Below are positions 34,817 to 43,833 of a DNA stretch of 64,000 nt, in pieces. The notes under the pieces were generated by a model, which did no database searches, had not been told where the DNA came from, and was given only the letters and a program-made list of their open reading frames with translations. A program made the position numbers and the translations under genes. Source of the stretch: Clostridiales bacterium. GTDB taxonomy: Bacteria; Bacillota; Clostridia; Oscillospirales; Oscillospiraceae. Numbering within the stretch: position 1 is the first letter of the stretch; each line of letters begins with the position of its first letter. Location of the stretch: positions 96,014 through 160,013 of the forward strand of contig DXYV01000002.1 of the NCBI GenBank assembly GCA_019415645.1, in the 5' to 3' direction.

Positions 34817-35685
34817 AACGTTCGGTTACCATCGCAGTCATTGCGAATCTGCTCTTTGGCGTCATCCCGGTCTATTGGAAACTGCTGGGCGGCGTATCCA
34901 ACATGTACATCCTGGGCCACCGGATGCTGTGGTCCATCCTGTTCACGGTCCTGTTTGCCGCCATCGACAAAAAGCTGCCCCTCTTAAAGGCAGCCTTCCA
35001 CAACAAGCGGGCTTTGGGTTTCTCCCTCCTGTCCGGCCTGGTCATCGTGGGCAACTGGTATCTCTATACCTGGGCCATCAACGCGGGCATGGTGGCAGAG
35101 ACTTCCCTGGCCTATTACATGAGCCCGCTCATCGTGTTCCTGTTCGGCGTGCTGGTGTTCCGGGAGAGGTGTACCAAATGGGAGATCGTGGCGGTCTGTT
35201 TTGCCGCGGTGGGCATCATCCTCTCCTCGGTATCCACCGGCGGGTTCCCCTGGGTGGCGGTGCTGCTGGCTGTGACCTTTGCCCTGTATGGTGTTCTGAA
35301 AAAAATGGCGGGTCTGGACTCCGCCGTGTCGCTGACCGTGGAAATGACGCTGCTGCTGCCCATCTCGGTGATCTACCTGGCGGTCACCAGCTTTGGCCCC
35401 ACCGGACATCTGGCGGGTCTGGAGTGGTGGGAGCTGGTGCTTCTGGTGGGGACCGGCCTGGCCTCCTCCTTCCCCCTGTGGCTGTATGGCAAGGGCATCA
35501 CCGACCTGCCCCTGACCCTGGTGGGCATCCTGCAATACATCTGGCCCACCACCTCCCTGCTCATGAGCATCTTCGTCTTCCGGGAGGAGGTCTCCGCCGC
35601 CAAGCTGGTGTGCTTCGCCTTCATCTGGGTGGGACTGATCATCTTTACCGCTTCCAAGTTCATCAAACCGAAAGGCAAAGTCTAA
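34813..35685 (+). CDS. EamA-family transporter, RarD-like
   Basis: The 290-residue membrane protein has ten hydrophobic helices and RarD features: GVIPVYWKLLGGVS, LGHRMLWSILF and NWYLYTWAINAGMVAETSL (in pieces) in the first repeat. EamA proteins export or import metabolites; RarD substrates are poorly defined. It is translationally coupled to the MerR gene, which suggests the regulator senses a compound handled by this transporter or by the neighbouring phenol-converting enzymes. Confidence 0.85.
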   Translation: MKRSVTIAVIANLLFGVIPVYWKLLGGVSNMYILGHRMLWSILFTVLFAAIDKKLPLLKAAFHNKRALGFSLLSGLVIVGNWYLYTWAINAGMVAETSLAYYMSPLIVFLFGVLVFRERCTKWEIVAVCFAAVGIILSSVSTGGFPWVAVLLAVTFALYGVLKKMAGLDSAVSLTVEMTLLLPISVIYLAVTSFGPTGHLAGLEWWELVLLVGTGLASSFPLWLYGKGITDLPLTLVGILQYIWPTTSLLMSIFVFREEVSAAKLVCFAFIWVGLIIFTASKFIKPKGKV

Positions 35686-35817
35686 GAATGTTCCGGGGCG
35701 TAAGGTGTTGCCGCGAGCTGTGTTAAGAAAACGGGCGTAAAAGGAAACTGCTGTTGATAGACTTTCCTCTGCAAATCGTGTATCCTCTATCTAAGAAAGC
35801 ATAGGAGGTTGGCGAAG

Positions 35818-36267
35818 GTGAGTTTAGGAAGCAGTCTTTCTGCCGCACGTAGGAAACATGGATTATCTCAGGAGGAAGTAGCCGAAAAGCTGGGGGTGAG
35901 CCGACAGACTATCTCGAAATGGGAAACCGATGAGACCGTCCCGGATATTTGGCAGTCCAAACACCTGGCTGTGCTCTATCATGTGACTCTGGACGAACTG
36001 ATTGAGTTCGACCCGGAACAGAAGGAGATCGAGCGCTGTATTGCGTTTATAAGTGAGGAAAAGCAACAGAAAATGGACTGGACCCGCATATGGGGGAAAA
36101 AGTACCCAGTTTTGATTACGTATCAGGAAACAGTATCGGTAGAGGATTATGCAGGCAAAATCAGAAAGCTGCTGGACAGCCTGAAGAGCCAGTACCGCTA
36201 TAATGATCTGGATGCGATGCTGGTGCTGAAAGATATTCTGGCCCATGTATGGAACAAACAGAATTAG
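35818..36267 (+). CDS. XRE-family helix-turn-helix regulator
   Basis: The 149-residue product has an N-terminal Cro/CI helix-turn-helix (LSAARRKHGLSQEEVAEKLG then VSRQTISKWETDETVPD, residues 6-45) and a charged C-terminal part of unknown function. The GTG at 35818 is nine bases after a perfect AGGAGG (35803-35808); the TTG nearer the site is too close. It stands alone and its target is unknown. Confidence 0.82.
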   Translation: MSLGSSLSAARRKHGLSQEEVAEKLGVSRQTISKWETDETVPDIWQSKHLAVLYHVTLDELIEFDPEQKEIERCIAFISEEKQQKMDWTRIWGKKYPVLITYQETVSVEDYAGKIRKLLDSLKSQYRYNDLDAMLVLKDILAHVWNKQN

Positions 36268-36279
36268 AGTCCGGACAAG

Positions 36280-36332
36280 AATCAAACAGAGGGGGCGACA
36301 GCTTTGTCAGTTGTCGCCCCCTCTGTTTGATT
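36280..36332. terminator. Bidirectional terminator with 21-bp stem
   Basis: The 21-base arms 36280-36300 and 36312-36332 pair perfectly across an 11-base loop. The outer part is A/T-rich and the inner part is GAGGGGGCGACA. It separates the XRE gene from the convergent small transhydrogenase subunit. Confidence 0.85.
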
Positions 36333-36349
36333 TGAGGAGAACGGTTGGT

Positions 36350-37165
36350 TTAGATGCGATGCAGAGGAACGTCGCCCAGGTTGGGGCAGGCGGCGGTGTC
36401 CAGATGGTCGAAGGTCCTGGGCGCATAGCCCTCCGCCTGGATGGTGACCGAGGCGGTGGTCTCAGGCAGTTCCTTGAACCAGAAGTCGCCGAAGTCGTCG
36501 GTGACGGTCTCCTGCATAGAGCCGTCAGCCAGGATTAGGGTGACGCGGGCGCCGATGAGAACCTCCTCCTCCTGGGGGTCATAGACCAGACCGCCCACAA
36601 AGCAGCCGGGGATGTTGCGGTAGTACACCCGGGGGGCGGCGCCGTACTCCGGGTGGAGGACCACCGCGCCCTTCAGAAGATCCGCTAGGTCCTTCTCCTC
36701 GCCGAACTGGAGGGCGTCCGTGGGGCATGCCTCCACACAGCGGGGCTTGTCGCTGCCGTGGTCCAGCAGGTGGGCGCAGCCGGTGCACTTCTGGGGCAGG
36801 GACAGCTCCTCGTTCCAGAAGATGGCCCCGTAGGGGCAGGCGTCCACGATCTGCCTCTGACCCGCCGCCTTGTCCGGATCGATAACTACCAGCCCGTCGT
36901 CCCGGCGGTAGACCGCGCCGTTTTGAGCGGCAGACAGGCAGGGAGCGGTCCTGCAATGATTACAAATAGTAGGAATATAGTGAATTTTTACTTTGGGGAT
37001 GGTCCCTCTGGGGTGCTCGGTTACTTTGCACCAGAACTGCCCCGTAGGGGGCTGGGGGGCGGCGTAGGGCCGCCAGTCGTTTTCGCAGTGCTCATCCTTA
37101 CAGGCCAGCTGGCAGTTGTGGCAGCCGGAGCACTTGGCGACGTCAATGACAAAAACCTTGGACAT
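36350..37165 (-). CDS. Transhydrogenase-type iron-sulfur subunit (pair 1)
   Basis: The 271-residue product has three [4Fe-4S] cysteine clusters: C12, C15, C18 and C22 at the start, then CNHCRTAPC, CPYGAI, CTGCAH and CVEACPTDAL. From about residue 190 it ends in a CnaB/transthyretin-like beta domain (GARVTLIL, DDFGDFWFKEL, VTIQAEGYAPRTF). That combination is the hallmark of the small subunit (BthL) of pyrogallol:phloroglucinol transhydrogenase rather than of ordinary DMSO-reductase electron-transfer subunits. It follows the large subunit by 49 bases. No membrane anchor gene is present. Confidence 0.85.
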   Translation of the reverse strand: MSKVFVIDVAKCSGCHNCQLACKDEHCENDWRPYAAPQPPTGQFWCKVTEHPRGTIPKVKIHYIPTICNHCRTAPCLSAAQNGAVYRRDDGLVVIDPDKAAGQRQIVDACPYGAIFWNEELSLPQKCTGCAHLLDHGSDKPRCVEACPTDALQFGEEKDLADLLKGAVVLHPEYGAAPRVYYRNIPGCFVGGLVYDPQEEEVLIGARVTLILADGSMQETVTDDFGDFWFKELPETTASVTIQAEGYAPRTFDHLDTAACPNLGDVPLHRI

Positions 37166-37214
37166 GGAACTGCCTCCCATCGAAAGTGGAGTAAGGTTGG
37201 GAAATCAGGGGGGA

Positions 37215-40085
37215 CTAGGCCAGCTCGGGCCAGGGGTGGCGCTCAAACTGCATGGGCGGGCAGGGGGTAAAGGGATGGACCACATGGGGCTCCACGCTGC
37301 CCAGCGGCACGTCCCGCTTGTCCTTGAGACAGCGCACGCCGTCGGTGGGGTCCTCATCCTGCTCCGGGTCCACCAGCCATCCGGCCAGGCAGACGCCGGC
37401 GTCCGGGTGGAGGGGCCGGTTCCACGCTTCGGCGTACTGGGTTGACCACGCCTGGTACTCCTCGTCGGTGACCTTCTGGCACTCCACCAGGAAGCCGGAC
37501 ACCGCCATGCCGGTGGAGTTCTTGCTGGTCATGGAGGTGGGGGTGATGCAGTTGATGCAGCCGCCTCGGTCCAGCCAGCCGGGGATGATGGGGTCTAAAC
37601 GGGCGCCGTGGTCCACATAGACCACCCCGGGGATCAGGCGCTGGGTCACATAGGCCGCGCAGAGCACGATGCCCCGCTCGTTGAAGATCTTGACGATGTC
37701 GTGGTGCTGGATGCCCCGCTCTGCCGCCGTGTCCGGGTGAATCCACATGGGCTCGTACTGATAGCCGTCCCAGGCGCGGATCTTCATGGTCTCCACTTCC
37801 CGGTTCCAGATGATGTCGTCGCATTGGGCGTGCATCCGCCAGCGGCCGTGGTTGGACATACACAGCAGGGGATACTGCTTGGCCCGCTCGGAGCTCAGCC
37901 GCTCGTCGTGGCTCTCCGACTTTTCGATCCAGTGGGGGACCGGGGGACGCTCCGGATCGTCGGGCATATGCTTCTCGATGTCGGTGGAGGAGTATTCCAG
38001 CAGCCCGGTGGGGGTGGACAGGGGGTTGTGCTGGGGGTCGGAGTAGAAGCCGTACATGCCGGCGGGAATCTCTTGGGCGTCGGGCTTGCAGGGGACCACA
38101 AAAATTTTCCGCTGCCGGAACTCCTCCCAGCTCATATAGTCCTCGCAGCCGGAGGCGGCATAGAAGAACCGTACCCGGTCGGCTTCCGTCAGGCCGTTGC
38201 CCGTGTAGGCCCGGACATACTCCGGCCCCAGCTTCTCCGCCACCTTGACGCACACGTCGAAGTCGGTAAGGGACTCCCCGATGGGGGGACAGCAGGGGTC
38301 GGTGATATACACCGACTGGTACACCCCGGAGGAGAGGTCGTTGCACAGGTCGCTCATCTCGTGCTTGGTGGATACAGGCAGAATGAGGTCGGCGAAGTAG
38401 CAGTCGTTCTCCAGCCAGGGGTGCTGGGCGATGACCGTCTCAATGGATGGGTCCCGGTAGGCCTCGGTAAACAGGTTGCCGTTGTTCCAGCAGGTGACGT
38501 TGCAGGGGGAGTCGGTCCAGATCATGTGGACCTGGCTGCACCCGGGCCGTGGATAGACGATCTTGTCAAATTGATATTTGTTGGTGGGTTTGCGGTAATT
38601 GTTCTTGTCCGGCTGCTGGCTGGAGGAGAAGCAGTGCAGGCCGTACCACTCCGCATGGCCGTCCACGATGGCCTTGTGGACCAGGCAGCGGGGAATAAAC
38701 TGCTTGGGGGCGGGCAGCTTGCGGAAGAGCTCCACCAGCTCGGGCGCCTTCTCCTTCTGGTAGTCGTTCAGGTCGTAGCGGCGCATGTCGATGTCGTCGG
38801 GCAGGTCGCCGTCCACCGCCCGCAGGCAGTCGCAGATCTGGGGCACCTTGGGGGCGAAGTCCCCCTGATAGGGCACCGGGAAATCCCGGGCCCACATGTT
38901 CCACTCGATCATCTTGGCCTGGTGGACGCCGGGCCGACCCAGTCCCTGCATCCCCAGCAGCATGACCTCCAGCCGGGCGGGCTCGGTGGCGTAGGGGCCC
39001 CGGATGTAGCAGCCGCCGTTGCCGTGGAGAATGGAGGTGGTCTTTTTGGCCCAGTGCCGGGCCAGGGCCTTGATGGTCCAGGGCTTGACGCCGCATTTCT
39101 CACTGGCCCATTTGGGGGTCTTGGGCACGCCGTCCTCCTCGCCCAGGACATAGGCCGCGAACTTGTCAAAGCCGTAAGCATGGGTGGCGATGTAGTCCTT
39201 GTCATAGGTGCCCTCGGTCAGCCAGATGTAGGCGATGGCCAGCTGGAGGGCCGCGTCGGTGTTGGGCAGGATGGGGATCCACTTGTCCGCGTGGACGGCG
39301 GCGGCGTAGTTCAGGTCCGGGCAGATGTAGACGCACTCAATGCCCAGGTCGGTGAACCAGTAGCACAGCCGGGAGGGCATATGGGACACCACGCCCAGGG
39401 GGGTGGTCTCCGCGTCACACCCCCAGAACAGGAGCATGTCGCTGTGCTGGGCGATGTCGGGGTAGAGATTGGCGGTGGGGGCCATCTCACCCACGGGTTC
39501 GCAGCCCCAGACGTGCTTGGCCCCCCAGTACCAGCCCTCCCAGGAGTCCATGTTGCGCATCTGGAGGGTGTAGCCGCCCATGAGAGCCAGCAGCCGGTTG
39601 GGGCAGCCGTGGCTGGGGGCCACCCGCTTGCCCTCGCCGTGCATGTCGCTTTCGCACAGCACCGCCTCCGGGCCGTAGGTCTCCTTCATCCGCCTGAGCT
39701 CGTCGGCGCAGATCTGGGCGGCCTCATCCCAGGAGATGCGCACATACTTGCTCTTGCCCCGGTTTTGGGGGTTGCGCTCGCCCTTGGGGTCCCAGTCCAC
39801 CCGCTTGAGGGGGTACTTGACCCGGTTGGGGGAGTAGACCCGGCTCTTGTAGCCCAGCCCCAGGGGGGTGATGGTCACCCGGTCGGGGGGCGTGAAGGTC
39901 TGCCCCCGGGCCTCGATCTTCCAGGGGTTGCAGTGGGCATCGGTATATTCCTTGTCATAGGCGTAGGGGCGGATGCGGGTGATGCGGTTCTGGTTGCTGT
40001 CCACCAGACAGGGACCGCCGCTCTCCGGGCCCATCAGGCTGTAACTGACCAGGTTTTGCTCCTCCGGCAGGAACTTGGAACCCAT
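37215..40085 (-). CDS. Molybdopterin oxidoreductase, transhydrogenase-type large subunit (pair 1)
   Basis: This 956-residue protein of the DMSO-reductase superfamily has no twin-arginine signal, so it is cytoplasmic. It shares with Pelobacter acidigallici AthL the region around the molybdenum ligand: D180 and S181 in MDSWEGWYWG align with the Asp-Ser pair of that enzyme. H149 (SDMHGEG) may stand in for the active-site histidine. It has no N-terminal iron-sulfur motif. It is longer and more divergent than pair 2 and may use another polyphenol. Known relatives also include catechol dehydroxylases of gut Actinobacteria. Divergent from the pair 2 operon. Confidence 0.82.
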   Translation of the reverse strand: MGSKFLPEEQNLVSYSLMGPESGGPCLVDSNQNRITRIRPYAYDKEYTDAHCNPWKIEARGQTFTPPDRVTITPLGLGYKSRVYSPNRVKYPLKRVDWDPKGERNPQNRGKSKYVRISWDEAAQICADELRRMKETYGPEAVLCESDMHGEGKRVAPSHGCPNRLLALMGGYTLQMRNMDSWEGWYWGAKHVWGCEPVGEMAPTANLYPDIAQHSDMLLFWGCDAETTPLGVVSHMPSRLCYWFTDLGIECVYICPDLNYAAAVHADKWIPILPNTDAALQLAIAYIWLTEGTYDKDYIATHAYGFDKFAAYVLGEEDGVPKTPKWASEKCGVKPWTIKALARHWAKKTTSILHGNGGCYIRGPYATEPARLEVMLLGMQGLGRPGVHQAKMIEWNMWARDFPVPYQGDFAPKVPQICDCLRAVDGDLPDDIDMRRYDLNDYQKEKAPELVELFRKLPAPKQFIPRCLVHKAIVDGHAEWYGLHCFSSSQQPDKNNYRKPTNKYQFDKIVYPRPGCSQVHMIWTDSPCNVTCWNNGNLFTEAYRDPSIETVIAQHPWLENDCYFADLILPVSTKHEMSDLCNDLSSGVYQSVYITDPCCPPIGESLTDFDVCVKVAEKLGPEYVRAYTGNGLTEADRVRFFYAASGCEDYMSWEEFRQRKIFVVPCKPDAQEIPAGMYGFYSDPQHNPLSTPTGLLEYSSTDIEKHMPDDPERPPVPHWIEKSESHDERLSSERAKQYPLLCMSNHGRWRMHAQCDDIIWNREVETMKIRAWDGYQYEPMWIHPDTAAERGIQHHDIVKIFNERGIVLCAAYVTQRLIPGVVYVDHGARLDPIIPGWLDRGGCINCITPTSMTSKNSTGMAVSGFLVECQKVTDEEYQAWSTQYAEAWNRPLHPDAGVCLAGWLVDPEQDEDPTDGVRCLKDKRDVPLGSVEPHVVHPFTPCPPMQFERHPWPELA

Positions 40086-40186
40086 AGGATCACTCCCTTG
40101 TTGTGGTATCTGCTTTCATCTTAACAGAAAATCCGGAAAAAGCAATAACTCTTTTGTATTATCACGTAATAATATTATTTTTTCAA
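40058..40186 (-). promoter_or_regulatory. Promoter region of transhydrogenase pair 1
   Basis: On the minus strand TTGAAA (40186-40181) and GATAAT (40063-40058 region, read as ATTATC at 40158-40163 on the plus strand) are 17 bases apart. A second possible set, TTGCTT with TAAGAT, lies nearer the start. The -35 box is within 15 bases of the MerR-type dyad, so both directions could be controlled together. Confidence 0.45.
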
Positions 40187-40195
40187 AATTGGGGA

Positions 40196-40226
40196 TTGAC
40201 CTTGGAATGGTTCCAAGGTATAGAAT
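40196..40226 (+). promoter_or_regulatory. MerR-type promoter/operator of transhydrogenase pair 2
   Basis: TTGACC (40196-40201) and TAGAAT (40221-40226) are separated by 19 bases, the stretched spacing that MerR proteins correct by DNA twisting. The perfect dyad CCTTGGAA-TGG-TTCCAAGG (40200-40218) is centred in the spacer. This is as good an architectural match to mer, zntA or soxS type promoters as one could expect. A TATAGA box with a 17-base spacer is possible but less likely given the dyad. It leads into 40277. Confidence 0.8.
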
Positions 40227-40276
40227 GACACTGACGGCCGGAGTTATGATTGCGCACCGGCGGAAAGGAGCGCGCC

Positions 40277-40696
40277 ATGGACGACATCATCGACCTGGAG
40301 GTCCTCGGCAAAAACGGCGACCGGGTGCTGGAGGAGCTGGAGCGGGGCAAGCTCATTGCCGCCCGCTCCAAGGACGATTTCCTCTATATTCTGGAACGCG
40401 GCGGGACCTACCACATGTTCACCCATGCTGTGGGCTCGCCCGAGGGGGGGAACAAGCGATTTCCCAAGGACGAGAAGTACACGGCCATGGTAAAGAGCCT
40501 GGCCACGGTAGCCGACGCGGTATTCGCCGCGACCTTTGACGAGAAGATGAATCTCTTCGGCGTGCTGGCCAGCGCAGAGCACGGAATCCTGTCCCTCTTC
40601 CCCGGCGAGGAGGGGGAGAACGGGACCATCACATTCACAATTCCCGGAGAAAACGAGAACGAACTGGAAGGAGAGGAAGCACATGGCGAAACTTAA
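40277..40696 (+). CDS. Unrecognised small protein, first gene of transhydrogenase pair 2 operon
   Basis: The 139-residue product is not recognised. It is soluble and strongly acidic at its C-terminus (GENENELEGEEAHGE). It begins DDIIDLEVLGKNGDRVLEEL, contains RSKDDFLYILERGGTYHMF and several short hydrophobic strands, and has no cysteines, signal or membrane segment. The ATG follows AAAGGAG. It overlaps the next gene by 14 bases and is the first gene after the MerR-type promoter. A role in maturation, cofactor insertion or substrate handling for the molybdenum enzyme is a guess from position. Confidence 0.8.
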   Translation: MDDIIDLEVLGKNGDRVLEELERGKLIAARSKDDFLYILERGGTYHMFTHAVGSPEGGNKRFPKDEKYTAMVKSLATVADAVFAATFDEKMNLFGVLASAEHGILSLFPGEEGENGTITFTIPGENENELEGEEAHGET

Positions 40697-41153
40697 GGCG
40701 AGCGACCCCAAGGCCATGGCGGAAGCGGTGGAGGTCTGGCTGGAGGAATTCCCCGGCGACCTGATCTGCGCCCGTCAGATCTGGTACGAGGGCCTGGGCG
40801 GCGAGGGCGTGCCCACCCCGGAACAGATCGTCGCCATCGAGGACGCGGTGGCCGCTCTGCCCGACTGGGAGCGGGTGGGCGACGTGCGGTATGAGAAGTA
40901 CGGCATACAGTACAGCTTTAAGCGGCCCCAGTCGGCGGCACGGCGCAAGGCCGCCGAGGAGCCCCTGATGGTGCAGCACCTGTTCAAGGTGGGCGGCCTG
41001 TATCAGGCGCCCGACGGCAAGGTCTACAAGATCGCCCTGGCGGAGGTCTACAACCTGCGCTGCTTTGAAATCAAGGACGGACATATGACGGGCCCCATGG
41101 TGAAGATTCATCCCCTGTCCGACCTGGCCAAATCGCTGAAGGAGGTGGGCTGA
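40683..41153 (+). CDS. Unrecognised small protein, second gene of transhydrogenase pair 2 operon
   Basis: The 156-residue product is not recognised. It has an N-terminal helical part (AMAEAVEVWLEEFPGDLICA, residues 11-30), a central PDWERVGDVRYEKYGIQYSF, and a C-terminal part YQAPDGKVYKIALAEVYNL. It has two scattered cysteines and no membrane segment. It starts within the preceding gene and ends two bases before the large subunit. The tight coupling suggests a protein made in step with the enzyme, such as a dedicated chaperone. Confidence 0.8.
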   Translation: MAKLKASDPKAMAEAVEVWLEEFPGDLICARQIWYEGLGGEGVPTPEQIVAIEDAVAALPDWERVGDVRYEKYGIQYSFKRPQSAARRKAAEEPLMVQHLFKVGGLYQAPDGKVYKIALAEVYNLRCFEIKDGHMTGPMVKIHPLSDLAKSLKEVG

Positions 41154-41154
41154 C

Positions 41155-43833
41155 ATGGCAGAGCGCGTGACCCACAGCATCTGTGTGGGCGGTCCCATTG
41201 CCATCCACACGCAGGACGGCGTGATTCGCCGCATCCGTCCCATCGTATTCGACCAGAACGACCCCAAGGGCTGGGTCATCCAGGCACGGGGCGGGGAATA
41301 TACCCCCAACCGCAAGACCTCCCCCGGCTTCATCGCCCTGACGGAGAAAAACCGCTGCTACTCCTATGACCGAATCCGCTACCCCATGATTCGCGAGGAC
41401 TTTGTGGAGACGCCCGACGGCCAGAACCGCAACACGGAAAACCGGGGCAAGTCCGGCTACCGCCGCGCCACCTGGGACGAGGCCCTGGACCTGGTGGCCC
41501 GGGAGACCAAGCGCATCCAGTCCACCTACGGCAAGGAGTCGGTGACCGCCATCACTTCCTCCCACCACTCCTGGGGCCTGCTGGGCTATAAGCTCTCCTG
41601 CTTCGCCCGTTTCTTCCGCCTGCTGGGCTACACCCAGATTCTGGACAATCCGGACTCCTGGGAGGGCTTTACCTGGGGTGCGCCCCACACCTACGGCTAC
41701 TACTGGCGGCTGGGCGGCACCGAGGCCTTCGACCTGCTGGAGGACGCCATGCAGAACGTGGAGACTATGATCATGTGGTCCCATGACCCGGACACCACCC
41801 GCGGCGGCTACGCCGGCAACGAATCCACCATGTGGCGCCACTGGCTGGACGACATGGGGGTGCAGTTCATCTACATCGACCCCTTCAACAATTTCTCCGC
41901 GGTCAAGCAGGCGGACAAGTGGCTGGCGCCCCGGCCGGGCACCGACACCTGCCTGTGCGAGGCCATCGCCTATGTGTGGCTCACCGAGGGCACCTATGAC
42001 AAGGAGTACATCGCCCAGCACGCCCACCGCTTTGACGAATGGGCGGACTATATCCTGGGCAAGGGCACCGACCGCCTGCCCAAGACCCCCAAGTGGGCCG
42101 AGCGGGAGACGGGAATCCCCGCCGCCGACATCAAGGCGCTGGCCCGCCGCTGGGCCTCCACCAAGACCATGGGCGGCTCGGGCATGCGCGGCGGCTTCGG
42201 CGGTGTGTGCCGCACGGCCAACGGCACGGAGTTCGCCCGTGAGATGATCCAGCTGTTCGCCATGCAGGGCATGGGCAAGCCGGGCCAGAACATCTGGTCG
42301 GGCACCACCGGCGCACCCATGGACTACAACTTCTGGTTCGGCGGCTACTCCGACCCTCTGAGCCAGATCGCCAACGAGCCCATCGCCGACCATACGGCGG
42401 TCAACTGCGTCACCCAGAAGCTCTACCGGCCCAACCTGCCCGACGCCATCCTGGACGGCCATTACGAGTGGTACGGCGAGGGCTTCTGCGGCGGCGGAAT
42501 CGACCTGGAGTTCACCCGCCACATCTACCCTGAGCCCGGCTGCTCCAAGGTCCATATGTTCTACCGCTACGGCGGTACCTTCATGGGCTCCATGCTGGAC
42601 ACCAACAAATGGGTGCGCATGTACCGCTCTCCGGAGCTGGAGTTCGTGGTCAACCAGGACATCCACTTCCACGGCGAGGCCCGCTTCGCCGACGTGATCC
42701 TCCCCGCCTGCACCAACCTGGAGCGGTACGACATCGGCGAGTACTGCAATTCGGGCAACGGCGGCTATCAGTCCCACTCCCAGACCGGCTGCTCCTGGCA
42801 GGTGGTGGTGTTCCAGGACAAGGCCATCGAGCCGCTGTGGGAGTCCCGCTCCGACTACTGGATCTTCAACGAGCTGGCCAAACGGCTGGGCTTCGGCGAC
42901 GCCTTCAACGAGGGCCGCGACGAGCTGGCCTGGTGCAAGCGCTTCTGGGAGAAGTCCGACCTGTGCGAGAAAATTTCCTGGGAGGACTTCACCAAGAAGG
43001 GCTACTATGTGGCCGGCGTGCCCGAAAACTGGGAGCGCCACTACGGGTTCCGCTGGTTTGCCGAGGGCCGTCCCTGCGACACGCCCAACCACAAGCCCTT
43101 CCAGGAGGAGGGCAAACTGGGCACCTTCACCGGCAAGTTCGAGTTTGTCTCCGAATCCATGCTCCACTGGGCGCCCGATGACGAGGCCCGCACCCCCATC
43201 CCCAGCTATAAGCCCTCCTGGGAGGGGCACCACTCCATCAAGGCGGACAAATATCCCTTCCACCTCATCAGCCCCCATCCACGGTTCGACTACCACACCC
43301 AGCACAACTCCTCCACCCCCTGGTTCTGGGAGATTCCCGAGAACCGCAGGTACATCAACGGCAACCCCTACCTCATCGCCCGCATCCATCCGGAGAAGGC
43401 GGCCGAGAAAGGAATCCGGGAAGGCGACCTGATCGAGCTGTTCAACGAGCGGGGCAGCGTGCTCTGCGTGGCCCGGGTGACCTACCGCGTGGAGAAAAAC
43501 ACCATCCACGCCTACGGCTCCTCCGGCATCTACAACCCGGTCAAGCCCGGCGAGACCTCCATGGACATCGGCGGCTGCGTCAACATCCTGACCCCCGGCA
43601 AGCTCATCGGCTCCTATGTGCCCGGCATGGCCCCAAACTCCACCCTGCTGGATGTACGCAAGTACGAGGGTCCCATTCCCGACAGCCAGTGCTTCGAGTA
43701 CAAGCTGGACGCGGTGGCCTTTGCCGCCGAGGACGACGCCGAGACCTGCAAGGAGATCATCGAGGGGCACGGCTTTGAGAAAATTCAGGCCAAGATCAAG
43801 GCCCAGTACGCAAAGGAGGCGGCTCAGAAATGA
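41155..43833 (+). CDS. Molybdopterin oxidoreductase, probable pyrogallol:phloroglucinol transhydrogenase large subunit (pair 2)
   Basis: This 892-residue DMSO-reductase-superfamily protein is close in length to P. acidigallici AthL (about 875). It keeps the active-site histidine region TSSHHSWG (H137 or H138) and the D167-S168 pair in NPDSWEGFTWG that supplies the acid and the molybdenum-coordinating serine. Other shared pieces include DYILGKGTDRLPKTPKWAE (in parts), MQGMGKPGQNIW and MDYNFWFGGY. There is no signal peptide. The reaction would be a hydroxyl transfer between trihydroxybenzenes with no net redox change. Its stop overlaps the small subunit start (ATGA). Confidence 0.85.
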   Translation: MAERVTHSICVGGPIAIHTQDGVIRRIRPIVFDQNDPKGWVIQARGGEYTPNRKTSPGFIALTEKNRCYSYDRIRYPMIREDFVETPDGQNRNTENRGKSGYRRATWDEALDLVARETKRIQSTYGKESVTAITSSHHSWGLLGYKLSCFARFFRLLGYTQILDNPDSWEGFTWGAPHTYGYYWRLGGTEAFDLLEDAMQNVETMIMWSHDPDTTRGGYAGNESTMWRHWLDDMGVQFIYIDPFNNFSAVKQADKWLAPRPGTDTCLCEAIAYVWLTEGTYDKEYIAQHAHRFDEWADYILGKGTDRLPKTPKWAERETGIPAADIKALARRWASTKTMGGSGMRGGFGGVCRTANGTEFAREMIQLFAMQGMGKPGQNIWSGTTGAPMDYNFWFGGYSDPLSQIANEPIADHTAVNCVTQKLYRPNLPDAILDGHYEWYGEGFCGGGIDLEFTRHIYPEPGCSKVHMFYRYGGTFMGSMLDTNKWVRMYRSPELEFVVNQDIHFHGEARFADVILPACTNLERYDIGEYCNSGNGGYQSHSQTGCSWQVVVFQDKAIEPLWESRSDYWIFNELAKRLGFGDAFNEGRDELAWCKRFWEKSDLCEKISWEDFTKKGYYVAGVPENWERHYGFRWFAEGRPCDTPNHKPFQEEGKLGTFTGKFEFVSESMLHWAPDDEARTPIPSYKPSWEGHHSIKADKYPFHLISPHPRFDYHTQHNSSTPWFWEIPENRRYINGNPYLIARIHPEKAAEKGIREGDLIELFNERGSVLCVARVTYRVEKNTIHAYGSSGIYNPVKPGETSMDIGGCVNILTPGKLIGSYVPGMAPNSTLLDVRKYEGPIPDSQCFEYKLDAVAFAAEDDAETCKEIIEGHGFEKIQAKIKAQYAKEAAQK

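Noticed and set aside
41071..43770. A roughly 900-codon minus-strand frame opposite the pair 2 large subunit
   Set aside because: Low-complexity translation rich in V, G, L and A with no motif. The plus-strand protein has clear catalytic residues. Similar shadows at 37608-40124, 29511-31901 and 55747-58281 were rejected for the same reason.
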